Assembly (NCBI RefSeq): GCF_037389425.1
Contig: NZ_JBBHKR010000064.1
Coordinates: forward strand, 62,001-126,000
Direction: 5' to 3'
Source of the DNA: Stygiolobus sp037389425
GTDB taxonomy: Archaea; Thermoproteota; Thermoprotei_A; Sulfolobales; Sulfolobaceae
DNA length: 64,000 bases
Each line of letters begins with the position of its first letter. The stretch's first letter is position 1. The position numbers were made by a program, and so were the translations under genes. A model generated the notes under the pieces. That model saw nothing but the letters and a program-made list of their open reading frames with translations, was not told the DNA's origin and made no database searches. Below, one piece after another: positions 1 through 7,272 of the stretch.

Positions 1-1270
1 GTGTTCCATAGACTCTTTGTCTGCTTATGTTCCAATCCCATTCCAAGCTATTGATCCAGTCTTCAAGATAATGAGACATCCTGGAAGGAATGAATTTCAT
101 TTTTTTATATTCTTCTAGCAATTGTGATTTAAACGGCAGAGTTCTTATGTATATTTGTTTCTTTGTAAGGAACTCTATGGGAGACAGACAGTCGCTTCTC
201 TCAGTATGAGATAAAACGTTGTGCTTGATATTCTCTACTTTCACTAAGTAACCTTGTTGTTTTAGTATTTCCACCATCTTCTTTCTGGCTTCGGTGACCT
301 TCAACCCGTCCAACAACCCGTTAGTGTTTTTCATTCTGCCTTTCTCGTCTAGCAGTTCTGCTACAGGTAAGTTGTACATTAATTGCCACTTTATGTCTTG
401 AGGGTCTCCGTAAGTGCTTATCATTACTGCACCAGTTCCGAATTCTTTTTCCACAGACTTATCGGCAATTATTTTTACCTCTTTATTAAACACGGGAACT
501 ATAACCGTTTTTCCTATCAAGTTCTTGTATCGTTCGTCTTCCGGATGTACTGCTACAGCTTGTGTTGCTCCCAATAATTCAGGTCTGGTTGTTGCTATTA
601 TTATATCTCCACCATCCTTGAGAGGGAATCTAATATAAGCTAGAATTCCTTCTTTCTCAAGGTATCCTACTTCACTTTGAGCTAATGCAGTCTCGCATTT
701 AGGACACCAGTATACTGGGCCCTCCTTCATTTCTATTAGTCCGTTCTCATACATCTGCAGTAAGCTTTTCTGTATTACTCTTCTATACTTTTCTTCGTAA
801 GTTCTGTACTCAAATCTTTCCCACTCTGGTCTGTAGCCAAGTCTAATCATAGCTTCTTTCATTCTCTTGATCATATCCTCTGTCCACTCAATGCATTTTT
901 TGAGGAACAATTCCCTGTTATCCTTAGGAATACCGAGCTTGTACTGGACTTTCAGCTCGGTAGGTAACCCTTGTGTGTCCCATCCCTGAGGTAAAAGCAC
1001 GTTATATCCTTGGAGTCTCTTAAATCTCGCTATGGTATCAGCAATGGAAACCCAATATGCGTGACCCATGTGAAGTTCTCCGCTCGTGAAAGGCGGAGGA
1101 GTATCTATAACGAAGGTGGGCGATTGCGTATCCTCATCCTTAAACCTGAAGACTTTCTCCCAAAACTCTTGGCTTAACCAGATTTTTTGCCACTTTAACT
1201 CAATCGACTCAGGATCATAATGCTTAGGCCATTCTTCCATCTTTTTATTAATCTCCTCCTGTGTTAGCAT
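1..1270 (-). CDS. valS: Valyl-tRNA synthetase, N-terminal part (runs off the left edge)
   Basis: This gene charges tRNA-Val with valine in the cytoplasm. About 423 N-terminal residues are visible and the rest lies outside the window. The class I signature HMGHA sits near residue 54, followed by LLPQGWDTQGLPTE and, in the editing region, a TTRPELL motif with nearby AVHPED, which is the valine/isoleucine editing pattern. The CP1 zinc-type segment YWCPKCETALAQSEVGY is also present. The sequence PTFVIDTPPPFTSGELHMGH favours ValRS over IleRS. The ATG at 1270 is chosen because a GGTGA ribosome site lies 5 nt upstream. It is divergent from the flavoprotein gene at 1326, with 55 bp between the starts. 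Confidence 0.95.
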   Translation of the reverse strand, partial: MLTQEEINKKMEEWPKHYDPESIELKWQKIWLSQEFWEKVFRFKDEDTQSPTFVIDTPPPFTSGELHMGHAYWVSIADTIARFKRLQGYNVLLPQGWDTQGLPTELKVQYKLGIPKDNRELFLKKCIEWTEDMIKRMKEAMIRLGYRPEWERFEYRTYEEKYRRVIQKSLLQMYENGLIEMKEGPVYWCPKCETALAQSEVGYLEKEGILAYIRFPLKDGGDIIIATTRPELLGATQAVAVHPEDERYKNLIGKTVIVPVFNKEVKIIADKSVEKEFGTGAVMISTYGDPQDIKWQLMYNLPVAELLDEKGRMKNTNGLLDGLKVTEARKKMVEILKQQGYLVKVENIKHNVLSHTERSDCLSPIEFLTKKQIYIRTLPFKSQLLEEYKKMKFIPSRMSHYLEDWINSLEWDWNISRQRVYGT

Positions 1271-1325
1271 TGTTTCACCTATTTTACCACTATTTTATAA
1301 GGTATGAGGTTAAAAATTGTTGGAA

Positions 1326-2306
1326 ATGAAGATTGCAGTTATTGGTGGTGGAGTATCAGGATCACTACTAGGTTACTTGTTAAAGGCTAAGACAAATCAT
1401 GAGGTAAAGTTATTCGATGTAATAAACAAGTATGTTAAACCTTGCGGAGATATAGTACCTAACGTTTTTTCTACTCCGTATCCTTGGGAAGTCAAGTTCG
1501 GGATTAAGAGGTTCGCTTTTTATATAGATGGGGAGAGAGTTTACGACGTAGAATATAGGCATACGAAGTGGTTAGTAATAGACAAATGGAAATGGATTAA
1601 TGACATGCGTAAAAATTTAGGTTTTAACCACGTAAGTGAATTTAGAAAAGAGGACTTTGATCTAGTCATAGACGCTAAGGGTCCATATGATATGGATAGG
1701 GATGTAGTGTACACGACAAGGGCTATTATAAAGACTGATAAATTTACTGATGAAGCTATTTTTGAGTTCGATACTAAATACACGGGTTTTTATTGGATAT
1801 TCCCAGCTGAAGAAGGGTTACTTAACATAGGAGCTGGTTTCATAGAGTATAAAAACTCAAAGGAGCTCTTACTTAAGTATATGAAAGAGAGATACGGTAA
1901 TTTCGAATTGTTAGACATGAGAGGTGCTCCTATTTCCATTTCCCCAGTCCATAATAAGGTTGGAAGAATAGGTGAAGCTAGAGGGTTAGTCTTTCCTCTG
2001 AGCGGTGAGGGAATTAGGCCCTCTGCTATTTCTGCAATAAAGGCTTATGAGGTACTATCGTACGACTTTAATAGGTTTGAAGAGAGATTAGACTCCGCTT
2101 TGAAAAGCTTAGAGGACAGTATTATGTTACAGCATAAAATTCTTTTGTTATACAGAAAAAGTGGGTTATCTTTAAGGAAGGGTCTCTTAAAATTCTTGTT
2201 TAAGAACGAAATTCTTATAGACGCTTATTTAGAAGATAAATTAACTCCTGAAGGTATAACAGAGTCAGCGAGGTTTGTGAAAAGTGGAGGTATACTTAGA
2301 AAATAG
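1326..2306 (+). CDS. Geranylgeranyl-reductase-family FAD oxidoreductase
   Basis: A flavoprotein of 326 residues, a little shorter than typical archaeal digeranylgeranylglycerophospholipid reductases (about 400). Residues 1-14 form the FAD-binding dinucleotide fold (KIAVIGGGVSGSLLG), PCGD near residue 40 is typical of the family, and GEGIRPSAISAIKAYEVL near residue 225 is the second FAD contact. Family members saturate the isoprenoid chains of archaeal membrane lipids or reduce related prenyl groups; the exact substrate is not visible. ATG 1326 is preferred over TTG 1317 because an A/T-rich TATA-like stretch (about 1289-1300) would put the transcript start close to it. The next gene overlaps its 3' end by 23 bp. 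Confidence 0.8.
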   Translation: MKIAVIGGGVSGSLLGYLLKAKTNHEVKLFDVINKYVKPCGDIVPNVFSTPYPWEVKFGIKRFAFYIDGERVYDVEYRHTKWLVIDKWKWINDMRKNLGFNHVSEFRKEDFDLVIDAKGPYDMDRDVVYTTRAIIKTDKFTDEAIFEFDTKYTGFYWIFPAEEGLLNIGAGFIEYKNSKELLLKYMKERYGNFELLDMRGAPISISPVHNKVGRIGEARGLVFPLSGEGIRPSAISAIKAYEVLSYDFNRFEERLDSALKSLEDSIMLQHKILLLYRKSGLSLRKGLLKFLFKNEILIDAYLEDKLTPEGITESARFVKSGGILRK

Positions 2307-2679
2307 TAAGAGTAAGACCGGTAAGCATGCAATAAGGAGTTTACTTTACACCTTGGAGAACGGTAAACTAGTAGAATATAAAACCGTTAAGGTAAAGAGT
2401 AAAGTTCCTCCCACTTACAAGATAGGAGATAGAACGTTAGTTATAATACCAGATAAGGGAATTTTCATACATTTAGTTTTCTTAAAAAATCTAAAAAATA
2501 AGGTAAGGGGAAAGGTCACGGTCTATAAAGATGGTAATGTAGTTTCTGAATTCAATTATAGAAAATTAAAGTTAAAACTAGTGAAAGGAGAGCCAACCTA
2601 CGCCGAGCAAGTTAGAGCCCTATTTCAAGAGCTCAAGATCCCGATTAAAGGAATTAACATGAAGCTTCCTAAGGGGTGA
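2284..2679 (+). CDS. Conserved-looking hypothetical protein, 131 aa
   Basis: I do not recognise this protein. It starts with GTG inside the last codons of the flavoprotein gene, so the two are probably translated from one message. It is basic and predicted beta-rich: alternating hydrophobic/charged stretches such as YKIGDRTLVIIPDKGIFIHL and GKVTVYKDGNVVSEF, with a short helix near the C-terminus (TYAEQVRALFQEL). There is no signal peptide, membrane segment or cysteine motif. The coding role rests on frame length, codon use like its neighbours, and tight packing. Confidence 0.6.
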   Translation: MEVYLENSKSKTGKHAIRSLLYTLENGKLVEYKTVKVKSKVPPTYKIGDRTLVIIPDKGIFIHLVFLKNLKNKVRGKVTVYKDGNVVSEFNYRKLKLKLVKGEPTYAEQVRALFQELKIPIKGINMKLPKG

Positions 2680-2692
2680 GATTATTTTTGAA

Positions 2693-3007
2693 GTGGAATA
2701 CACTATACTTCCTTCAGATCCATCTAATGTTCTGAGAAGCACATATGCATTAGAACTTATTGAGAAGGAGTTAAAGGAGATCTGTAATGTTGTAAAAGCG
2801 GGAGCTTCGCTACTCTGTGCTCCTTCCGCTGATGTTTTGGTGTTAGTATTTACCTCGTTTAATGAAGGGAGACAGCTTAATGTTCGTTTAAAGGTTCAGT
2901 CTCATAATTCTCAGTCTTTAGTTAATATCTTATCCCAGCTAGCTACCAGACTTAGAGAACAAGGTTACGTAATGACTTTAGCTACTTCCTCCAGCATCTT
3001 CAGGTAA
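2693..3007 (+). CDS. Hypothetical protein, 104 aa
   Basis: An unrecognised small protein beginning at GTG 2693, 13 bp after the previous stop, with GGTGA at about 2676-2680 as a possible ribosome site. An N-terminal helix (residues 10-35) leads to a strand-rich core and a C-terminal helix (NILSQLATRLREQ). Its 3' end overlaps the opposing gene at 2965 by 43 bp, a convergent overlap. It is probably the last gene of the group starting at 1326. I considered a KEOPS Pcc1 identity because of size and fold-like pattern, but no diagnostic motif supports it. Confidence 0.5.
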   Translation: MEYTILPSDPSNVLRSTYALELIEKELKEICNVVKAGASLLCAPSADVLVLVFTSFNEGRQLNVRLKVQSHNSQSLVNILSQLATRLREQGYVMTLATSSSIFR

Positions 3008-3297
3008 ATTTGTTTTATCTCTCCATCGTCTGTTATTTCCTTTTTCATCTCAGCTACGATATTACATAGGTAAGTGTGTATCCTCGATTTGCATAAAACT
3101 CCTTTCACTATTCTGTAAGAGTCGTTCTCAATATTTAATTCCACATAAATGACATTGTTAATGCTATTAGTGACTTTTAGTTTTTCTGTATTATTAACTA
3201 TTAAATCTGTGTCCGCATAAAAAAGATTTCCAATTAATACGAGATCTTTGTTATTGAATAGAATTTTCTTAAACTGTTTGGACAAGTTCGCTCCCAC
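2965..3297 (-). CDS. Hypothetical protein, 110 aa, possibly Pcc1-like
   Basis: A small protein translated after the zinc-ribbon gene at 3487, overlapping its stop by 29 bp. It is strand-rich in the first 70 residues and helical at the end (EIKQIYLKMLEEVAKVI). The serine-arginine turn followed by a helix (KSRIHTYLCNIVAEMKKEI) resembles the C-terminal layout of KEOPS Pcc1 proteins, which sit beside zinc-ribbon and ribosomal genes in many archaea. This is a weak family guess, and the sequence shows only size, layout and neighbourhood. Confidence 0.5.
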   Translation of the reverse strand: MGANLSKQFKKILFNNKDLVLIGNLFYADTDLIVNNTEKLKVTNSINNVIYVELNIENDSYRIVKGVLCKSRIHTYLCNIVAEMKKEITDDGEIKQIYLKMLEEVAKVIT

Positions 3298-3487
3298 AGT
3301 AAGGACATCTATACTTTAAACCCCTCGCATCAGCCTCACAGAAATAGGCCCTATACTTCTTTCCGCACTTTGGGCACTTATATACTATATCAGTTCCCAT
3401 CTTTAATTTTCTGTTACATATTCTACAGTAAACTTGAACCCATCCTATATGTCCGTAAGCTGTGCTTCCTCTGCCTTTAATACTCAT
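3269..3487 (-). CDS. Small zinc-ribbon protein, 72 aa
   Basis: This protein has three CxxC knuckles plus one lone cysteine: CRIC at residues 21-24, CPKC at 38-41, a single C near 50 and CPYC near 61-64. This can bind two zinc ions, as in small archaeal zinc-ribbon proteins linked to RNA or translation. Its basic N-terminus (SIKGRGSTAYGHIG) is compatible with RNA contact. It is the first gene of a minus-strand pair with the gene ending at 2965. No exact family is claimed, and it is not ribosomal L37Ae or RpoP by motif order. Confidence 0.65.
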   Translation of the reverse strand: MSIKGRGSTAYGHIGWVQVYCRICNRKLKMGTDIVYKCPKCGKKYRAYFCEADARGLKYRCPYCGSELVQTV

Positions 3488-3601
3488 GCGATATACTACC
3501 TTCTATCATGTATTTATATTTATCGTAAGGATAAGGTGTTACCTTTTCCTCCAAGAGTAACTATTATTAGGAGAAGATTATAAATATAGTAGGAATAAAA
3601 A

Positions 3602-4150
3602 GTGCAGGCTGTAGTCTTGTATTATAAATTGGAACCAGTAGAGTTACTCCCTGGTCTAATCGGTTATAAAGTTGCTAAAGAGAAGGAAGAACTAGTTAAC
3701 GTTAAAGATGAAGAAGAGGCAGAAAAAACTACTTCTCAAGATACTTCCCATGTGTCTCTCGTTATAGCTAATAAATTCAGAGTAGTTAATACTCCAGGTT
3801 TAATGAGGTACACTTTGCCTGAACCCTTGAAGTTACTTAGGATCGGTTATCCTAAAGATCTTCAGAATGTGGAATCAGTGGGAATGGAGTATCTTACGTT
3901 CTTTGATAAGGATTATAAACTAATAGGGGTGGATATCAATGAGAACTTTGATAAACCTTTTGTAGTCTTAGATTTTGAGAACGGATTTACTAAGATAATA
4001 TCTAAAGGAGAAATAAACTCTAAGCCTAAGGGAACTAAGGAGTCAACAGCTAAAAAGTCTAAAAATAAAGCTAAGAGTAAGAAAAAGAAGAGTGCTAAGA
4101 GAGCTGGTTCAAGACAAAAAGCTAAGAGCAAGAGTGCTAGAAAGAGTTGA
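3602..4150 (+). CDS. Hypothetical protein with lysine-rich tail, 182 aa
   Basis: This starts at GTG 3602, just after an A/T-rich stretch (about 3575-3600) that can serve as a promoter for a leaderless message. Residues 1-135 look like a compact acidic-to-neutral domain. The last 45 residues are nearly all Lys, Ser, Ala and Arg (for example KSKNKAKSKKKKSAKRAG), a disordered histone-tail-like extension that could contact nucleic acid. The tail region also encodes the start of the ogg gene in another frame (59 bp overlap). No family was recognised, and a nucleic-acid role is only an inference from the tail. Confidence 0.65.
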   Translation: MQAVVLYYKLEPVELLPGLIGYKVAKEKEELVNVKDEEEAEKTTSQDTSHVSLVIANKFRVVNTPGLMRYTLPEPLKLLRIGYPKDLQNVESVGMEYLTFFDKDYKLIGVDINENFDKPFVVLDFENGFTKIISKGEINSKPKGTKESTAKKSKNKAKSKKKKSAKRAGSRQKAKSKSARKS

Positions 4151-4715
4151 GGAATTTTTATTAAATAATAAAGCAGGAGAAGAAATTTGGTTTAGGGAAT
4201 TAATACTTTGTTTACTTACCGCTAATTCTTCTTTCATATCTGCTTATAAGGCCTTAAATAACCTATACTCTCATGACATTAAATTATTAGATATAGAGCA
4301 GATCTCTGTAATTTTAAGAGATTCTGGATATAGATTTTATAATCTTAAATCCCGTTATATAAGAGAAGCAATAGAAAAATATTACGGAAGGATAAAGACA
4401 TTAGTGAAACCTATAGCTGACATTGACCAATTTGAAGCTAGAGAATTTCTGGTAAATAACATTAAAGGTTTAGGTTATAAAGAAGCTAGCCACTTCCTCC
4501 GTAATCTGGGATACTTTGAGCTGGCTATTATTGATAGACACATTTTACGGTATGTTAATACTAATTTGTATGTAAGCGTTAAAAAAGTAGATAACAAACA
4601 TAGATATTTATTAGTTGAAGGTTTACTTAGAGCTATAGCTTCAGCTTTGAATATGCAAGTGGGGTTGCTTGATCTTTTTATATTTTTTAAGCAAACCCAA
4701 ACTCTCGTAAAATAA
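4092..4715 (+). CDS. ogg: N-glycosylase/DNA lyase, Ogg2 type
   Basis: This enzyme removes 8-oxoguanine from DNA and cuts the abasic site. At 207 residues it has the usual length of archaeal Ogg2. The helix-hairpin-helix segment reads NIKGLGYKEASHFLRNLG, with the catalytic lysine in GYKEASH, and the catalytic aspartate is in AIIDRHIL about 18 residues later. The first residues MLRELVQDKK match the expected N-terminus of Sulfolobus Ogg2, so GTG 4092 is kept although it lies inside the upstream gene. A later GTG at 4134 is the alternative. Translation is probably coupled to the upstream gene. Confidence 0.92.
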   Translation: MLRELVQDKKLRARVLERVEEFLLNNKAGEEIWFRELILCLLTANSSFISAYKALNNLYSHDIKLLDIEQISVILRDSGYRFYNLKSRYIREAIEKYYGRIKTLVKPIADIDQFEAREFLVNNIKGLGYKEASHFLRNLGYFELAIIDRHILRYVNTNLYVSVKKVDNKHRYLLVEGLLRAIASALNMQVGLLDLFIFFKQTQTLVK

Positions 4716-4732
4716 AATAAAAAAATATAAAA

Positions 4733-4746
4733 GAAAAATATAAAAG
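4733..4746 (+). promoter_or_regulatory. TATA-type promoter of the serine operon
   Basis: An A/T-rich stretch with aaaaatataaaag lies 32-45 bp before the leader ORF start at 4778. A transcript starting about 25 bp downstream (near 4762-4768) would carry GTGAGG just ahead of that ATG. The message would therefore begin with the leader ORF and reach serA about 150 nt later. Confidence 0.5.
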
Positions 4747-4777
4747 TAGGAATTTAACGTATAAAGTGAGGGTAAAA

Positions 4778-4879
4778 ATGCAAACAATTACAAATCCCTT
4801 GAATGTGCCTAAAGGCATACAACTTTACTTGACTTATACTACGTCTTGGGCTTTTTCTTCATCACTTTCATCATGTTAA
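4778..4879 (+). CDS. Putative serine-rich leader peptide, 33 aa, upstream of serA
   Basis: A short open frame, ATG to TAA, between a TATA-type promoter and serA. It is preceded by GTGAGG 5-10 nt upstream, a fair match to the Sulfolobales anti-Shine-Dalgarno. The peptide ends in WAFSSSLSSC: of the last eight codons, five are serine (TCT TCA TCA, then TCA TCA) and one is cysteine, the amino acid made from serine. The following genes make serine. This is the layout of amino-acid-sensing leader peptides in bacteria. The frame is visible; that it is translated and regulatory is inference. Confidence 0.5.
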   Translation: MQTITNPLNVPKGIQLYLTYTTSWAFSSSLSSC

Positions 4880-4916
4880 ACATCTAATTCTATAAATTCT
4901 TCTTACGGTGAGTGTT

Positions 4917-5852
4917 ATGCCTTCCGTAAAAGTATTAATTACAGATCCTATCAACGAAATCCTAATTAAAACGCTAAAAGAGAAGGGAGCAGAAGTAGAT
5001 TATAGACCTGAAATTGAAAGAAAAGAATTGTTAGATATAATAGAAAACTATCAAGTCTTAGTGGTCAGAAGTAGAACTAGGGTAGATAAAGACGTAATCG
5101 AGAGAGGTAAAAACTTAAAAATAGTTGCAAGGGCCGGTATAGGTCTAGATAATATCGATACAGACGAGACTGATAAAAGAGGAATCAAGGTAGTTTATGC
5201 CCCGGGTGCTTCTACGGATTCTGCAGTAGAATTAACAATAGGACTAATGATAGCTGCAGCTAGAAAAATGCACGCAGCAATGAACCTAGCGAAATCTGGT
5301 ATATTTAAGAAGTTAGAAGGAGTAGAGTTAGCTGGAAAAACCATAGGGATAATAGGTTATGGGAGAATAGGCACTAAGGTAGGTATAATAGCAAATGCTA
5401 TGGGGATGAGAGTCTTAGCATATGACGTTGTAGATATTAGAGAGAAAGCAGAGAAACTCAATGCAAAAGCCGTAACTCTAGATGAGTTGGTGAAGGAGTC
5501 AGATGTTATAAGTCTTCACGTAACAGTAGGTAAAAATGCTAAGCCGATTTTAGATAGAGATAAATTTGAAAAAATGAAGAATAATGTAATAATTGTTAAC
5601 ACCAGTAGAGCAGTATCGGTGGACGGTAAAGCTTTACTAGAATATATAAAGTCTGGTAAGATTTTAGCCTATGCTACGGATGTATTTTGGAATGAGCCTC
5701 CAAAGGAGGAGTGGGAACTGGAGTTATTAAAGCATGAGAGAGTTATTGTTACTCCTCATATAGGTGCTCAAACCAAAGAAGCACAACAAAGAGTAGCCGA
5801 AATAACACTACAGAACTTACTCGCTACTATGAAAGAGTTGGGGATGATCTAA
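4917..5852 (+). CDS. serA: D-3-phosphoglycerate dehydrogenase (2-hydroxyacid dehydrogenase family)
   Basis: This enzyme oxidises 3-phosphoglycerate to 3-phosphohydroxypyruvate with NAD, the first step of serine synthesis. The protein has 311 residues, the short form without a C-terminal ACT domain. The NAD-binding motif GKTIGIIGYGRIG is near residues 140-152, the signature VVRSRTRVD near 50-58, the catalytic Arg/Glu/His triad includes NTSRAV and the histidine in VTPHIGAQT near 283. ATG 4917 is chosen because GGTGAG lies 4-8 nt upstream; GTG 4908 is the longer alternative. The aminotransferase gene begins with no gap after its stop. A glyoxylate/hydroxypyruvate reductase role is possible, but the neighbour favours serine synthesis. 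Confidence 0.88.
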   Translation: MPSVKVLITDPINEILIKTLKEKGAEVDYRPEIERKELLDIIENYQVLVVRSRTRVDKDVIERGKNLKIVARAGIGLDNIDTDETDKRGIKVVYAPGASTDSAVELTIGLMIAAARKMHAAMNLAKSGIFKKLEGVELAGKTIGIIGYGRIGTKVGIIANAMGMRVLAYDVVDIREKAEKLNAKAVTLDELVKESDVISLHVTVGKNAKPILDRDKFEKMKNNVIIVNTSRAVSVDGKALLEYIKSGKILAYATDVFWNEPPKEEWELELLKHERVIVTPHIGAQTKEAQQRVAEITLQNLLATMKELGMI

Positions 5853-6968
5853 ATGTTGTTAATACCCGGTCCGGTAGAAGTCCCAAAAAGCGTAAAGGAA
5901 GCATCTACGCTAGTAATCAACCATAGAAGTGATAAGTTTAGAGAGATAGTTAAAAACCTAGAGAGATTAATGAATGAGCATTTCAGTTCTACTAGAGTAG
6001 CATTATTAACAGGCTCAGGCACCTTGGCTGTAGAAGCAATGGTTTACTCTCTTGTAAAAAGAGGCGAAAAAGTTGTAACATTCCCATACGGTGAATTCGG
6101 CAATAGGCTTTTAGACTCACTAAAAAGGAGAGGAGCTAATGTAGTGAGCTATGAAAAACCACTAGGTCAAGGTTTTACCTTGGAGGAGATCAAGGAAGCG
6201 TTAGATAACAATAAAGATGCAACGGCAGTTGCTCTGGTTCACAACGAAACCAGTACTGGTATTGCGTTCAGAAATATGGAAGATGTATCTCATGTAGTTA
6301 AAAGCAGAGGTTTAAAATTACTTGTTGACTCTGTATCGGGATTCGCTGCGTATAAACTTCTAGTTAACGAATGGAAAATAGATGCTGTGGCTACTGGAAG
6401 TCAAAAAGCTTTAGCGTCAGTACCTGGTTTAGGTTTCGTTGCACTATCTCAAGAAGGAGTAAACGAGCTCGTAAAAGATGAAGTCCCTGCTTATTTAGAT
6501 ATATCGCTTTACCTCAAATTCCAAGACAAATTTGAGACACCGTTTACTCCTGCGGTAGGAGTATTTAATGCTACATTGAGAGCAGCTGAGCTGATGAAAA
6601 TGGAGGGAATTGAAAATAGATGGAGAAGGCATGAAGCTTGTGCACGTTTTGTAAGGAATATCACGAATTATCTTGGGTTTTCATTATTTGGCAATGAAAG
6701 TAACTTCTCCAATACTGTAGTTGCAGCTGAACCACCTATAAAGGATCTAAGAAGCAAGTTGAAGGAATTTAAGATCGAAATATCGCCAGGTATAGGAGAG
6801 TTGAAGGAGAAAATAGTGAGATTTGGATTACTTGGAATCGTAGATGATAGGGCAGTAGGTAAGTTAGCTAAAGTACTGGGAACTATATTCAATTCAGAGA
6901 TACCGTTTACTCCTCCTCCAGAATGTAAGTTGCCGGAATTTCTCGCAAAAGAGATAGACTGGGATTAG
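5853..6968 (+). CDS. Class V aminotransferase (serine-pyruvate / phosphoserine type)
   Basis: A PLP enzyme of the AGXT/serine-glyoxylate aminotransferase family, 371 residues. It begins LLIPGPVEVPKSV, as these enzymes do. The PLP lysine is in ATGSQKALASVPG near residue 188, with VDSVSGFAA about 25 residues before it holding the aspartate that pairs with the pyridine nitrogen. It starts directly after the serA stop codon, so it probably gives the second step of serine synthesis by aminating phosphohydroxypyruvate, or catalyses serine-glyoxylate exchange. The context makes the first role more likely, but the substrate is inference. Confidence 0.85.
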   Translation: MLLIPGPVEVPKSVKEASTLVINHRSDKFREIVKNLERLMNEHFSSTRVALLTGSGTLAVEAMVYSLVKRGEKVVTFPYGEFGNRLLDSLKRRGANVVSYEKPLGQGFTLEEIKEALDNNKDATAVALVHNETSTGIAFRNMEDVSHVVKSRGLKLLVDSVSGFAAYKLLVNEWKIDAVATGSQKALASVPGLGFVALSQEGVNELVKDEVPAYLDISLYLKFQDKFETPFTPAVGVFNATLRAAELMKMEGIENRWRRHEACARFVRNITNYLGFSLFGNESNFSNTVVAAEPPIKDLRSKLKEFKIEISPGIGELKEKIVRFGLLGIVDDRAVGKLAKVLGTIFNSEIPFTPPPECKLPEFLAKEIDWD

Positions 6969-7006
6969 AGTTAGATTTTTTTCCTACTTATTGGGTGTGA
7001 GTACTG

Positions 7007-7270
7007 ATGACAATTAGTAAAATTAATGAGATTTTTCAGGAGAGTTGGAAAGGTAAGCTAACAAAATACGAGATAGCACGAATTGTCAGTGCAAGAGCTT
7101 TACAGCTTGCAATGGGTGCTCAACCTCTCATTGATACGTCTAATTTGTCTTTTGATGACGTTATAAGCATAGCAGAAGACGAATTGAAAAGAGGGGTTTT
7201 ACCTATTACTATAAGACGTGTATATCCTAATGGTAAAGTAGAGTTAGTGTCTATAAGAAAGATCGAATAA
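7007..7270 (+). CDS. rpoK: DNA-directed RNA polymerase subunit K
   Basis: RpoK is the archaeal counterpart of RPB6/omega and helps assemble and stabilise RNA polymerase. The 87-residue protein holds the family core LTKYEIARIVSARALQLAMGA followed by DDVISIAEDELKRGVLPITIRR, which is diagnostic. Its start lies 38 bp after the aminotransferase stop, past a T-run (about 6974-6980) that may end part of the upstream message. GGTGTGAG at about 6994-7001 can act as ribosome site. The topoisomerase gene follows after 2 bp. Confidence 0.95.
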   Translation: MTISKINEIFQESWKGKLTKYEIARIVSARALQLAMGAQPLIDTSNLSFDDVISIAEDELKRGVLPITIRRVYPNGKVELVSIRKIE

Positions 7271-7272
7271 AC

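Noticed and set aside
383..638. Plus-strand open frames within valS
   Set aside because: They lie fully antisense to a conserved tRNA synthetase and have no family features, so they are shadows.
2693..3297. KEOPS subunit Pcc1 as identity for either small protein here
   Set aside because: Size and neighbourhood fit loosely, but no conserved residues of Pcc1 could be pointed out for the plus-strand gene, and only a weak C-terminal resemblance for the minus-strand gene.
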